Source: SG-bin9 sp049323835 (GTDB lineage Bacteria > Pseudomonadota > Alphaproteobacteria > Rhizobiales > Xanthobacteraceae). Taken from it: a stretch of DNA of 64,000 nucleotides. How positions within the stretch are numbered: the stretch's first letter is position 1; each line of letters begins with the position of its first letter. Positions 1-8,635 of this stretch are shown here, one piece after another. The position numbers and the translations under genes were made by a program. Under the pieces are notes generated by a model. It did not search any database and was not told the DNA's origin. It saw only the letters and a program-made list of their open reading frames with translations. The stretch covers positions 1 through 64,000 of the forward strand of contig JBMOOJ010000103.1 in NCBI GenBank assembly GCA_049323835.1. Reading direction: 5' to 3'.

Positions 1-60
1 GGGGTGTGTGGGCTGCATTTTTTTGGGGGGGGTGTGCGCCCCATTCGCACGACACCCTTG
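1..60. other. low-complexity window edge
   Basis: The first ~60 bases have G and T homopolymer runs (GGGGTGTGTG, seven T, then eight or more G) unlike the rest of the window. This looks like a contig edge or poor base calls rather than a biological feature. No gene is supported here. Confidence 0.4.
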
Positions 61-104
61 CCCCTCACCCCAACCCTCTCCCCGCAAGCGGGGAGAGGGA
101 GAAG
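61..104. repeat. family B palindromic repeat, copy 1
   Basis: C-rich run CCCCTCACCCCAACC followed by the hairpin CTCCCCGC-AAG-CGGGGAG. The same unit recurs near 35.1, 40.9 and 44.1 kb, always between genes, so it is a dispersed intergenic palindrome. Confidence 0.8.
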
Positions 105-130
105 TGCGAACGCTTGCGATGGCACACAAT

Positions 131-159
131 AAAAAAGCCGCGCATCAGCGCGGCTTTTT
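131..159. terminator. bidirectional intrinsic terminator
   Basis: Perfect 7-bp stem GCCGCGC/GCGCGGC with loop ATCA, flanked by six A on the left and five T on the right. It can terminate in both directions; on the minus strand it follows the hypothetical gene ending at 184. Confidence 0.85.
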
Positions 160-183
160 CATTGTCTGCGATACGCAGGCTTC

Positions 184-510
184 TCAGGCGGCGCCGCTCA
201 TGTAGGTCTCGCGGCGGCCGAGCATCCGCTCCGCGGCATTCTTGGCGTCGGCCTTGGTCAGCGTCGCGCACGTGCGGTACTCGAGATCGGGCAGCGGCTC
301 ATCCTTGCGCGAAAACCACGAGCTCAGCTTGCCGGCGCGCCCCGGCAACTGCGCCAGCGCCAGTGCGACGTTGTCGACCGCATCGAAAGCGAAAAGCTGC
401 CCCGACTGCGCGTAACGAACCTCGAACAATCCCGGCCCGATCGGCGCCTCGATATTCTCGCCGCGCGCAATGCTCGGAAACCGCTTCCACTCCCCCCAGC
501 CGGCAATCAT
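184..510 (-). CDS. conserved hypothetical protein
   Basis: Encodes 108 aa (MIAGWGEWKRF... to ...RRETYMSGAA). I do not recognise a named domain with certainty. The stretch GPGLFEVRY followed by AFDAVDNVALAL hints at a small alpha/beta fold, and no signal peptide or membrane helix is visible. I chose the ATG at 510 because GGGAC lies just upstream on the minus strand; a GTG at 543 would add 11 residues. A strong terminator follows at 131-159. GC-rich third positions like those of the neighbours support a real gene. Confidence 0.6.
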   Translation of the reverse strand: MIAGWGEWKRFPSIARGENIEAPIGPGLFEVRYAQSGQLFAFDAVDNVALALAQLPGRAGKLSSWFSRKDEPLPDLEYRTCATLTKADAKNAAERMLGRRETYMSGAA

Positions 511-783
511 CTCAGGTCCCTTGTTGTCTGAAGCAGCGCCCACCCCTCACGCGGTCAAACCATCCGTGATTCGTGGCGAAATCTGTATTGAACGGAGGGG
601 CATTGCGAAATTGTCCCCGAGGATATGGCCGCGAACCGCCGGTTTTGCAAGGCAGCACGCGATCACGCCTTGCGGAGCGATGGGTAGCTCCGCACCATCC
701 TGCCCCATTGCGGCCTACGCATTTCCTGCGCAACACTTCGCAAATCGAATACCAGTTAAGACAATTCAGCAGGATTGGTTCGG

Positions 784-1980
784 ATGCCGGCACCCGCAAG
801 CAAAGCCCTCGATGCGATCCTCAACGATGCCTGCGGCCAGCGCCTCGCAGGTGTCGTCGCCATGGCCACGACGGGCAGCGGCGTCATTTACGAAGGCGCC
901 GCCGGCAAGCGCGATCTCGGCAAGGGCGACGCCGCGGACAACGCGATGACGCCGGACAGCGTGTTCTGGATCGCCTCCATGACCAAGGCAATCACCGGCG
1001 CTGCCGCCATGCAGCTCGTCGAGCGGGGCAAGCTTTCGCTCGACGAGCCGATCGAGAGAATTTTACCCGATCTCGCCAAGCCCCAAGTGCTGGACGGCTT
1101 CGACGCCAACGGCGAACCGAAGCTGCGGCCGGCGGCACGGCCGATCACGCTGCGGCAACTGCTCACCCACACGTCGGGCTTCTGCTACGACATGTGGAAC
1201 GAGGACATCGGCCGCTATCGCGCGAAGGCGGGGCTTCCGGGATTGGGCAACGCACTCTACGCGGCGCTGCGCACGCCGCTCGTCACCGATCCCGGCACGC
1301 GCTGGGAATATTCGACCAGCATCGACTGGGCCGGCTTTGCCGTCGAAGCCGCGAGCGGCCAGCGTCTTGATACTTATTTGCACGATCACATTTTCGAACC
1401 GCTCGGCATGGTCGATACCGGCTTCCGCATTCGCGGCGATCAGCGCAATCGTCTCGTGCGCGTGCACCGGCGCGGCGACGACGGATCGCTGACGCCGATC
1501 GATTTCGAGACGCAGCAGGCACCGGAATGCTTCATGGGCGGCGGCGGGCTCTACGGCACCGCCGGCGACTACATCCGCTTCACACGGATGATCCTCAACA
1601 AGGGCCGCGGCAACGGCCATCAGGTCTTGAAGCCGGAGACGGTCGCGCTGATGGCGCAGAACCACATCGGCGACCTCGTCACGTCCAAGCTGACGACGTA
1701 TGCGCCGCTGCTCAGCAACGATTTCGATCCGTATCCGCAGATGGTGAAGAAGTGGGGCTTGAGCTTCCTGATCAACACGGAAGCCTCGCCCGAGGGCCGC
1801 AGCGCCGGAAGCCTCGCCTGGGCGGGGCTTGCCAACACCTATTACTGGATCGATCCCGCGCGCGATATCTCCGGCGTCATCATGATGCAGGTGCTGCCGT
1901 TCGCGGATCGCGCATGCCTCGACACCTACGCCACATTCGAGCGCGGGGTGTATGAGATGATCGGCGCAAAGGCGGTTTAA
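784..1980 (+). CDS. serine hydrolase of the beta-lactamase / class C PBP-like family
   Basis: 398 aa in the EstB/PBP4* family of beta-lactamase-fold esterases and peptidases. The nucleophile motif SxxK is seen as S65-M-T-K68 (WIASMTKAITG). The second motif YxS/N appears as WEYSTSIDW, and LLTHTSGF is a family hallmark. The C-terminal LAWAGLANTYYWIDP matches the GWGGxxGTYFWVDP region of EstB-type esterases. No signal peptide is visible, so it is probably cytoplasmic. The ATG at 784 is used; a TTG at 775 is possible. The substrate cannot be deduced: an ester or short-chain beta-lactone is more likely than clinical beta-lactams. It stands alone, followed by a palindromic repeat and a convergent kinase gene. 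Confidence 0.85.
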   Translation: MPAPASKALDAILNDACGQRLAGVVAMATTGSGVIYEGAAGKRDLGKGDAADNAMTPDSVFWIASMTKAITGAAAMQLVERGKLSLDEPIERILPDLAKPQVLDGFDANGEPKLRPAARPITLRQLLTHTSGFCYDMWNEDIGRYRAKAGLPGLGNALYAALRTPLVTDPGTRWEYSTSIDWAGFAVEAASGQRLDTYLHDHIFEPLGMVDTGFRIRGDQRNRLVRVHRRGDDGSLTPIDFETQQAPECFMGGGGLYGTAGDYIRFTRMILNKGRGNGHQVLKPETVALMAQNHIGDLVTSKLTTYAPLLSNDFDPYPQMVKKWGLSFLINTEASPEGRSAGSLAWAGLANTYYWIDPARDISGVIMMQVLPFADRACLDTYATFERGVYEMIGAKAV

Positions 1981-1988
1981 CTTTTCTT

Positions 1989-2078
1989 CGTCATGCCCGG
2001 CCTTGTGCCGGGCATCCACGCCTTACAGACGTGCAGCAAGAAAGCCGTGCATGGCCGGATCAAGCCCGGCCATGACAA
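1989..2078. repeat. family A palindromic repeat, copy 1
   Basis: Two inverted arms, CGTCATGCCCGGCC..GCCGGGCATCC and ATGGCCGG..CCGGCCATGAC, form a double palindrome in the convergent gap between the hydrolase and the kinase. Further copies lie at about 6.5, 9.1, 30.2, 37.8 and 41.6 kb. Confidence 0.85.
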
Positions 2079-2095
2079 GGATTGTCCAATGGGGC

Positions 2096-3097
2096 TTAAC
2101 CCAGCAACCCCTTCTGCTTCGCCAGCGCATTCAGCGACACCTGCGGCCGGGCGCCGATGTGCTGGATGACCTCCGCCGCCGCGAGGCAGCCGAGTTCGCC
2201 GGCGCGCCTGTGACCCGCATCGATCGCGAGGCCATACAGAAAGCCTGACGCGAACAGGTCGCCTGCACCGGTCGTATCGACCAGCTCCTTGATCGGCGAG
2301 GCAGCAACTTCCGTCACCGTACTCTTGTCGACGACGATGCAACCCTTCTCGCTGCGCGTGACGGCCGCGAGTTTCGCGTCGCTGCGCAGCTGCTTCAGCG
2401 CCGCATCGAAGTCGTTGCTCTCGTAGAGCGACAGCAATTCCGCTTCGTTGGCGAACACGATGTCGACCATGCCGCCGCGGATGAGATCGAGAAACTCGCT
2501 GCGGTAGCGGCCGATGCAGAACGCATCCGACAGCGTCAGCGCCACCTGGCGCTTGGCGCCGTGCGCGATTGTCGATGCCTTGACGAAGGCGTCCTTGGCG
2601 TCCTTCGGATCCCACAGATAGCCTTCGAGATACGTCACCGCCGCATCCGCGATCTGCGTCTCGTCGATGTCGGCGGGCGAGAGGTTCTGCGCCGCGCCGA
2701 GATAGGTGTTCATGGTGCGCTCGCCGTCCGGCGTCACCAGAATGTAGGAGCAGGCGGTCGCGGGGCCGTCGGTCGCGACCGGCGTCGTGAACGTCACGTT
2801 CGCGGCGCGGATATCATGCGTATAGAAATTACCGATCTGGTCGTTCTTGACCTTGCCGACATACGCGGCCCGCCCGCCGAACGAGGCGACGCCGACGATG
2901 GTGTTGGCCGCCGAGCCGCCCGAGCATTCCGTTGCCGGGCCCATGGCGTCGTAGATCGCCTTCGCCCGGGCCTCGTCGATCAGGCTCATGGAGCCCTTCG
3001 CCATGCCCTGCGCCTTGAGGAAGCCGTCGTCGGTGCGGGCCAGAATGTCCAGAATCGCGTTGCCGATGCCCAGAACGTCGTATTTGGCTGTGGTCAT
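2096..3097 (-). CDS. PfkB-family sugar kinase, adenosine kinase-like
   Basis: 333 aa. The opening MTTAKYDVLGIGNAILDILA is the ribokinase-fold N-terminus. The CSGGSAANT segment is the PfkB substrate/dimer motif GGSxAN. DTTGAGDLFASGFLYGL near the C-terminus is the PfkB signature 2 (DTxGAGD), containing the catalytic Asp and anion hole. The nearest characterised group is alphaproteobacterial adenosine kinase, which phosphorylates adenosine to AMP with ATP, but other nucleoside or sugar substrates are possible. The ATG at 3097 is preferred over a TTG at 3103. It is divergent from murJ. Confidence 0.85.
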   Translation of the reverse strand: MTTAKYDVLGIGNAILDILARTDDGFLKAQGMAKGSMSLIDEARAKAIYDAMGPATECSGGSAANTIVGVASFGGRAAYVGKVKNDQIGNFYTHDIRAANVTFTTPVATDGPATACSYILVTPDGERTMNTYLGAAQNLSPADIDETQIADAAVTYLEGYLWDPKDAKDAFVKASTIAHGAKRQVALTLSDAFCIGRYRSEFLDLIRGGMVDIVFANEAELLSLYESNDFDAALKQLRSDAKLAAVTRSEKGCIVVDKSTVTEVAASPIKELVDTTGAGDLFASGFLYGLAIDAGHRRAGELGCLAAAEVIQHIGARPQVSLNALAKQKGLLG

Positions 3098-3235
3098 TAA
3101 CAATAAATCCCGTTACGGCGGTTTGGCGCACGGACGCCGGGAATTCGCATCCCCGGCCGGGGCCAGCCTCGTGTAAGATCGCCGCGACCTACACGATCCC
3201 TTGATGATCAGCAAGTTCGCTGCCCACTCAGCCCA

Positions 3236-4789
3236 ATGATCCGCCACATCCTCACCGTTTCGACCGGCACGCTGACGTCGCGCATTCTCGGCTTTGTCCG
3301 CGACGCGCTGATCGCCGCATTGCTCGGTGCGGGATGGATTGCCGACGCCTTCCTCGTCGCCTTCCAGTTCATCAATGTGGCGCGGCGCATGCTGACCGAA
3401 GGCGCGCTCAACGCGGCGCTGGTGCCGGGTTATCTCGGTGTCCGCGATGGCGAGGGCGAAACGGCGGCGAAAGCCTATGCCGGGCGTGTACTCGGCAGCG
3501 TGACCCTGGTGCTGATCGCGATCGGTTTCGCGCTCGCCCTGTTCATGCCGCAGATGATCGCGCTGCTGGCGCCGGGCTTCCGAGGACCATCGCTGCAGGC
3601 GGCGATCGACAACGCGCGGCTGATGTTGCCGTACTTCGCCTTCGTCGGTCCCGCGACCGTCATGATGGGCGTGCTGAATGCCGGCCATCGCTTCGTTCTC
3701 ACCGCGTTCTCGCCGGTGCTGTTCAACATCGTGATGATCTGCACCATCGGCCTGCTGCTGGTGTGGCAGCACGATCCGGCCTGGTCGGCAACCGCGATGG
3801 CCGGTGCTGTCGGCGTCGCCGGCTGCCTGCAGATGCTGATCCTCGTGCAGCGCCGGCCGCATCGGGACGGCATCGCGACGCCGGTGAAGGTCTCCTTCGA
3901 TCCGCAGATCCGCGCATTCTTCCGCAAGGCGACGCCGGGTATGCTTGCGAACTCCGGCCCGCAATTTCTCATCGTCGCCGGCGCGATCATGGCATCGTCG
4001 TCCCCGGCCGCCGTATCGTGGCTCTATTTCGCCAACCGCCTGATCGAACTGCCGCTCGGCGTCGTCGGCGTCGCCATGGGCACCGTGCTTGTGCCCGAAC
4101 TGTCGCGCGCGATCCGCAACGACGATCGCGAGGCGATGACGAGCGCGGAATCGCGCGGCCTCGAACTCGCCGTCGCGCTCGCCTTGCCGGCGACGCTCGG
4201 TCTGATGATCCTGTCGCAACCGATCGTCCGCATCCTGTTCGAGCATGGCGCGTTCACCGCGAGCGACACGGCGGCAACTGCGCAGGCGCTGGCGTTGCTC
4301 GCCGCCGGCCTGCCCGCGCATGTGCTGACCAAGACGCTGGCGCCTGCTTTTTTTGCCCGCGAGGACACCAAAACGCCGCTGGTCGCAACGCTCAGCGGCC
4401 TTGCCGCTGCCGTGATCGCCGGACTTCTGATCGGCCGCACGGCTGGCGCCAACGGCGTCGCCGCCAGCATCGCCATCGGCGCATGGACTTGCGCCGTCAT
4501 CCTGCTGGTGCGCGGCGCCATGACCTTCGGCTTCTCGCTCGATGCGCTGGCGCTGCGCCGCCTGCCCCGGATCGTCCTGTGCGCGGCGGCGATGGGCGGA
4601 ATGCTGTATCTCGCCGCGACATTCGTGATGCCGGTGATGGCGACGGCCGGGTTCATGGCGCAGGTCACCATCGTCGGCGGGTTGATCGCCGCCTGCGTTT
4701 CGTTCTACGGCCTGCTGCTCGACCTGTTCGGCATCGTCAGCTGGGGCAAGGCCATCGACAACCTGCGCGACGGCGGATCGCGCACCTAG
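3236..4789 (+). CDS. murJ: lipid II flippase MurJ
   Basis: 517 aa polytopic inner-membrane protein of the MOP exporter superfamily. It flips lipid II across the membrane for peptidoglycan assembly. The N-terminus contains TGTLTSRILGFVRDALIAALLG, the typical MurJ helix 1 region with its conserved Ser-Arg-(I/V)-LG-(F/L)-xR. About fourteen hydrophobic segments run through to the C-terminus, and length is normal for the family. It lies 60 bp upstream of trpS on the same strand. The opposite strand has a long open frame, which is a high-GC shadow. Confidence 0.95.
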   Translation: MIRHILTVSTGTLTSRILGFVRDALIAALLGAGWIADAFLVAFQFINVARRMLTEGALNAALVPGYLGVRDGEGETAAKAYAGRVLGSVTLVLIAIGFALALFMPQMIALLAPGFRGPSLQAAIDNARLMLPYFAFVGPATVMMGVLNAGHRFVLTAFSPVLFNIVMICTIGLLLVWQHDPAWSATAMAGAVGVAGCLQMLILVQRRPHRDGIATPVKVSFDPQIRAFFRKATPGMLANSGPQFLIVAGAIMASSSPAAVSWLYFANRLIELPLGVVGVAMGTVLVPELSRAIRNDDREAMTSAESRGLELAVALALPATLGLMILSQPIVRILFEHGAFTASDTAATAQALALLAAGLPAHVLTKTLAPAFFAREDTKTPLVATLSGLAAAVIAGLLIGRTAGANGVAASIAIGAWTCAVILLVRGAMTFGFSLDALALRRLPRIVLCAAAMGGMLYLAATFVMPVMATAGFMAQVTIVGGLIAACVSFYGLLLDLFGIVSWGKAIDNLRDGGSRT

Positions 4790-4849
4790 CCCCCTTGACG
4801 GTCATACGCACACACTGGCAAACGACGCCGCAGAACGGGAACCACGACT

Positions 4850-5899
4850 ATGCCGGCCATTGAACGGGTTTTTTCGGGCGTCCAGCCGACGGGCAATCTG
4901 CATCTCGGCAATTACCTCGGCGCCATCGTCAACTTCGTGAAGATGCAGGAAACCTATAACTGCATCTATTGCGTCGTCGACCTGCACGCGATCACGGTGC
5001 CGATCGATGTCTGGGGCGGCCCGGCCGAACTCGCGCGCTGCACGCGCGAGGTGACGGCGGCGTTCATCGCCGCCGGCATCGATCCGAAGAAGAACATCAT
5101 CTTCAACCAGAGCCAGGTCGCCGAGCACGCCGAGCTCGCCTGGGTGTTCAACTGCGTCGCCCGCCTCGGCTGGCTGAACCGCATGACCCAGTTCAAGGAG
5201 AAAGCCGGCAAGGACCGTGAGAATGCGTCGGTCGGACTTTATGATTATCCGGTGCTGATGGCGTCGGACATTCTCGTCTATCGCGCGACGCACGTGCCGG
5301 TCGGCGACGACCAGAAGCAGCACCTCGAACTGTCACGCGACATCGCACAGAAATTCAACAACGACTTCTCCGAGTCCATTGCATCGCTTGGTCTCGATCC
5401 GACGTTCTTCCCGCTGCCGGAACCGGTGATCACCGGACCCGCGACGCGCGTGATGTCGCTGCGCGACGGCACCAAGAAGATGTCGAAGTCCGATGCGTCG
5501 GATTATTCACGCATCAACCTCAACGACGACGCGGACGCGATCGCGCAGAAGGTGCGCAAGGCCAAGACCGATCCCGAGCCGCTGCCGAGCGAGGAGAAGG
5601 GTCTTGAGAGCCGCCCCGAAGCCGACAACCTCGTCGGCATCTATTCGGCGCTGTCGGGCAAATCGAAAGGCGATGTTCTGCGCGAATTCGGCGGCGGGCA
5701 GTTCTCCGGCTTCAAGAACAACCTCGTCGATCTCGCCGTCGAGAAGCTCGGGCCGCTCGGCGCCGAGATGAAGCGGCTCACCGCCGATCCGGGGTATGTG
5801 GATTCCGTGCTGATCGACGGATCGAACCGCGCCCGCGCCATCGCCGCCGAAACCATGAGCGCGGTGAAGGACATCGTCGGATTCATCCGCAAGCGCTGA
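4850..5899 (+). CDS. trpS: tryptophanyl-tRNA synthetase
   Basis: 349 aa class I aminoacyl-tRNA synthetase charging tRNA-Trp. The HIGH-like motif is TGNLHLGNY in SGVQPTGNLHLGNYLGAI, and the KMSKS loop is seen intact in GTKKMSKSDAS. GDDQKQHLELSRDIA matches the TrpRS tryptophan-binding region. It is full length with a start ATG shortly after murJ, an arrangement common in this order. Confidence 0.97.
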   Translation: MPAIERVFSGVQPTGNLHLGNYLGAIVNFVKMQETYNCIYCVVDLHAITVPIDVWGGPAELARCTREVTAAFIAAGIDPKKNIIFNQSQVAEHAELAWVFNCVARLGWLNRMTQFKEKAGKDRENASVGLYDYPVLMASDILVYRATHVPVGDDQKQHLELSRDIAQKFNNDFSESIASLGLDPTFFPLPEPVITGPATRVMSLRDGTKKMSKSDASDYSRINLNDDADAIAQKVRKAKTDPEPLPSEEKGLESRPEADNLVGIYSALSGKSKGDVLREFGGGQFSGFKNNLVDLAVEKLGPLGAEMKRLTADPGYVDSVLIDGSNRARAIAAETMSAVKDIVGFIRKR

Positions 5900-6012
5900 C
5901 GGCGAATACACCATCTCGCCGCACCCCGGCATGATACGGGTTCCCCATTTCTCGCCGCTTGTCGGCCATGGCCGCTCCATGGCAGCATGACCGCGCAAGC
6001 ATCGGGACCTGC

Positions 6013-6507
6013 ATGGGCACCAAACGGCGCAGTTACGAATCCGGCCACAAGCCAAAATGCCTTGTCATCGTTGATGATACCGCGGAGTGGGATCGCGCGG
6101 TGTACTACGCGGCCCGCTGGGCGGTGCGCGTGGGCGGCAGCGTGGTGATGCTGCGCGTGATCGAACTCGAGGACAGCAATCAGCAGTGGCTCGGCGTCGC
6201 CGACATCATGCGCGCCGAAGCGCACGAGGGCGCGAACGCAGCGCTCGACCGCGCCTCCGGCCGCGCCAACGGCATTGCCGCGATCACGCCGGAGCGCGTG
6301 ATCCGCGAGGGCAACCCGACCGAGCAGATGCTCGACGTGATCGACAAGGATGTCGACATTTCGATGCTGGTGCTCGCCGCGAGCGTCGGCCCGGAGGGAC
6401 CTGGCCCGATCATCACCGCGCTTGCCAAGACCGTCGGCTCGTTCCCGATCCCGGTGACCATCGTCCCGGGCAACCTTGCCGACGACGATATCGACGCGCT
6501 GTCATGA
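6013..6507 (+). CDS. universal stress protein (UspA family)
   Basis: 164 aa, cytoplasmic. It opens with PKCLVIVDDTAEWDRAVYYAARWA, the first beta strand and helix of the USP alpha/beta fold. It ends with ITALAKTVGSFPIPVTIVPG, where the usual ATP-loop GxxxxGS(V/T) is only loosely kept, so nucleotide binding is uncertain. I prefer ATG 6013 (MGTKRRSYES), because the upstream ATG at 5959 adds a tail without USP character. It is monocistronic and followed by a family A repeat. Confidence 0.8.
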   Translation: MGTKRRSYESGHKPKCLVIVDDTAEWDRAVYYAARWAVRVGGSVVMLRVIELEDSNQQWLGVADIMRAEAHEGANAALDRASGRANGIAAITPERVIREGNPTEQMLDVIDKDVDISMLVLAASVGPEGPGPIITALAKTVGSFPIPVTIVPGNLADDDIDALS

Positions 6508-6547
6508 GCCGGCTTCCCACGAAAAGCGCATGAATGTGGCTCAACCT

Positions 6548-6637
6548 CGTCATGGCCGGGCTTGACCCGGCCATCCACGTCTTGAAATCCCGATGCTCCG
6601 CAAGACGTGGATGCCCGCGACAAGCGCGGGCATGACG
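6548..6637. repeat. family A palindromic repeat, copy 2
   Basis: Arms CATGGCCGGG-CTTGA-CCCGGCCATCCACGTC and GACGTGGATGCCCGCG..CGCGGGCATGAC. The two sub-palindromes are joined by complementary CCACGTCTTG/CAAGACGTGG, so the whole unit can fold into one cruciform. It lies between the stress-protein gene and nfu. Confidence 0.85.
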
Positions 6638-6743
6638 AACTCACCCGCCTTGCCGGGTGCTATTTCCGTGCCTATCTGCTAGAAGATACACCATATTCAC
6701 CCGAACGCGCCGGCCTTGAACCGGCGATGCGCCGGAGACCTCC

Positions 6744-7301
6744 ATGTTTATCCAGACCGAAGCGACGCCCAATCCTGCCACCCTGAAGTTCATCCCCGGC
6801 CGCACCGTGCTGTCGTCGGGTACGATGGAGTTCAACCGCGACACCGCGATCCGCTCGCCGCTGGCGGCAAAGCTGTTCACGATCCCTGGCGTCACTGGCG
6901 TATTCTACGGCTCCGACTTCGTCACCGTGACCAAGGACGACAGCGACTGGCAGCATCTGAAGCCGGCCGTGCTCGGCGCGATCATGGAGCACTACATGTC
7001 CGGCGCGCCGCTGCTCGCCGACGGCGAAGCCGAGGAGGATGACGAGGCGGAAGAGTTCTTCAACGAGTCCGACGCCGAGACGGTCGCGACCATCAAGGAT
7101 CTGATCGAGACGCGCGTGCGCCCGGCCGTTGCCAACGACGGCGGCGACATCACCTTCCGCGGCTTCAAGGAAGGCGTGGTCTATCTCGACATGAAGGGCT
7201 CCTGCGCCGGCTGCCCGTCGTCCACCGCGACGCTCAAGCACGGCATCCAGAACCTGCTGAAACACTTCGTGCCTGAAGTGGTCGAAGTCCGGCCGATGTA
7301 A
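6744..7301 (+). CDS. Nfu-type Fe-S cluster scaffold/carrier (NifU family)
   Basis: 185 aa with two domains. Residues 1-~90 form the Nfu N-terminal domain (MFIQTEATPNPATLKFIPG is diagnostic). After an acidic linker (DGEAEEDDEAEEFF), residues ~105-185 form the NifU C-terminal domain. That domain carries GSCAGCPSSTATLKHGIQ, where the CxxC pair binds a labile 4Fe-4S cluster for delivery to apoproteins. Such proteins serve general Fe-S maturation, not necessarily nitrogen fixation. It ends just before a strong GAAA-capped hairpin. Confidence 0.92.
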   Translation: MFIQTEATPNPATLKFIPGRTVLSSGTMEFNRDTAIRSPLAAKLFTIPGVTGVFYGSDFVTVTKDDSDWQHLKPAVLGAIMEHYMSGAPLLADGEAEEDDEAEEFFNESDAETVATIKDLIETRVRPAVANDGGDITFRGFKEGVVYLDMKGSCAGCPSSTATLKHGIQNLLKHFVPEVVEVRPM

Positions 7302-7330
7302 TCGGTCCAAAATCAGCTCAATTCGAACCA

Positions 7331-7360
7331 CAACATCGCCCGCGAAAGCGGGCGATGTTG
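7331..7360 (+). terminator. strong 13-bp GAAA-loop hairpin after nfu
   Basis: Perfect 13-bp stem CAACATCGCCCGC/GCGGGCGATGTTG closed by a GAAA tetraloop. No uninterrupted T-run follows (CATTTGCAGG), so it may act as a 3'-end stabiliser or weak terminator rather than a classic intrinsic terminator. Confidence 0.6.
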
Positions 7361-7409
7361 CATTTGCAGGGCATGACGCTCGGGATTTGGCTCTGCTATA
7401 CCTTCTCCC

Positions 7410-8105
7410 ATGCTGATCCTCGCCATCGATACGGCCCTCGAAGCCTGCGCCGCCTGCGTGCTCGACACCGCCGCGGGCAAGACGGTTGCGCTTGAATCGC
7501 TGCCGATGCCGCGCGGCCACGCCGAAGCGCTGATGCCGCTGATCGCGCGCGTCATCAAGGATGCGGGCATCGGCTTCGAGCAGCTCGATCGCATCGCCGT
7601 CACCACCGGCCCCGGCAGCTTCACGGGATTGCGCGTCGGTCTGTCCGCTGCGCGCGGCATTGCGCTCGCCGCCAGCAAGCCCGCCGTCGGCGTCACCACG
7701 CTCAGTGCCTATGCCGCGCCGCTCGTCAGCGAAACCAGCGAGCATCCGATCATCTCGGCCATCGATGCGCGGCACGATCACGTCTACTTCCAGGTGGTCG
7801 GCGGCAACGGCAACAGTTTGATCCGCGCGCGTGTCGCGCCGGTCGCCGAAGCACTCGCGGCATCGCGGCTCGGCGCACCTCGCCTCGTCGGCAACGCTGC
7901 AAAGCTGCTCGCCGACCGCTGGCCCGCGCAGGCGCTGCCGCCGGTGAAGATTGATCCGCAGCCCGCGCCCGACATCACGTGGGTGGCGTGGCTCGGCGCC
8001 GCCGCAAATCCGAACACTGCACCGGCGCGGCCGTATTATCTGCGTCCGCCCGATGCGAAGCCGCAGGCCGGCGCCGTTCCGCGCGCATCGCAGGCCGCTT
8101 CGTGA
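7410..8105 (+). CDS. tsaB: tRNA threonylcarbamoyladenosine biosynthesis protein TsaB
   Basis: 231 aa of the ASKHA fold. TsaB is the partner that binds TsaD and TsaE in the t6A37 tRNA modification complex. MLILAIDTALEACAACVL matches the N-terminal LAIDTS motif, and ITTGPGSFTGLRVGLSAARGIA appears here as VTTGPGSFTGLRVGLSAARGIA, the TsaB signature. It overlaps the downstream rimI start by a few bases, so the two are translationally coupled. TsaE is encoded far away as a fusion (52737-54275). Confidence 0.95.
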   Translation: MLILAIDTALEACAACVLDTAAGKTVALESLPMPRGHAEALMPLIARVIKDAGIGFEQLDRIAVTTGPGSFTGLRVGLSAARGIALAASKPAVGVTTLSAYAAPLVSETSEHPIISAIDARHDHVYFQVVGGNGNSLIRARVAPVAEALAASRLGAPRLVGNAAKLLADRWPAQALPPVKIDPQPAPDITWVAWLGAAANPNTAPARPYYLRPPDAKPQAGAVPRASQAAS

Positions 8106-8587
8106 TCACCTGGCTGAAGGGTCTGTTCGCTCCGGGCGTGCCCACGGTCGAACCCGCATCTCCGCGCGACGCACAGCGCCTCGCGCAACTGCACGGCGCT
8201 TCGTTCAATCGCGGCTGGGGCGAAGGCGAATTCGACCAGATGCTCGCCGAGCGCAACACGCTCGTGCATCGGCTGCGGCTTGGTCACCGTGTCGTTGGCT
8301 TCGCGGTGTCGCGGCTCGCGGCGGATGAAGCGGAACTGCTGTCGATCGCGGTCGACGCGAAATATCGCGGGCGCGGATTGTCGCGCGACCTTTTGTCGAT
8401 CCATCTCGGCCATCTCGCCGGCCGCGGCATCCGCACCGTGTTCCTTGAGGTCGAGGAAAACAACCAGCCTGCGCGGCGGCTCTATCAGCGCGCCGGATTC
8501 CAGCCGGTCGGCCGCCGCGAGCGTTATTATCGCGATTCCAATGGCCAGGATTTGAATGCACTGGTACTGCGGCGCGACTTGTCGTAA
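8102..8587 (+). CDS. rimI: ribosomal-protein-alanine N-acetyltransferase RimI
   Basis: 161 aa GNAT acetyltransferase that by family acetylates the N-terminal Ala of ribosomal protein S18. The acetyl-CoA-binding motif A is seen as KYRGRGLSRDLLSIHL (R/QxxGxG/A), followed by FLEVEENNQPARRLYQRAGF, the RimI-type motif B with N and Y. The GTG at 8102 overlaps the tsaB stop; upstream in-frame starts lie inside tsaB and are unlikely. The tsaB-rimI pairing is widespread. Confidence 0.92.
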   Translation: MITWLKGLFAPGVPTVEPASPRDAQRLAQLHGASFNRGWGEGEFDQMLAERNTLVHRLRLGHRVVGFAVSRLAADEAELLSIAVDAKYRGRGLSRDLLSIHLGHLAGRGIRTVFLEVEENNQPARRLYQRAGFQPVGRRERYYRDSNGQDLNALVLRRDLS

Positions 8588-8635
8588 GCCCCCGCCAATG
8601 CGACACTCGCTTTCTCACAAGGCCGGAAATTCCGC

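Noticed and set aside
6744..7301. Nitrogen-fixation NifU
   Set aside because: The protein has the Nfu N-terminal domain and no IscU-like domain, and no nif genes are nearby; it is the general Nfu carrier.
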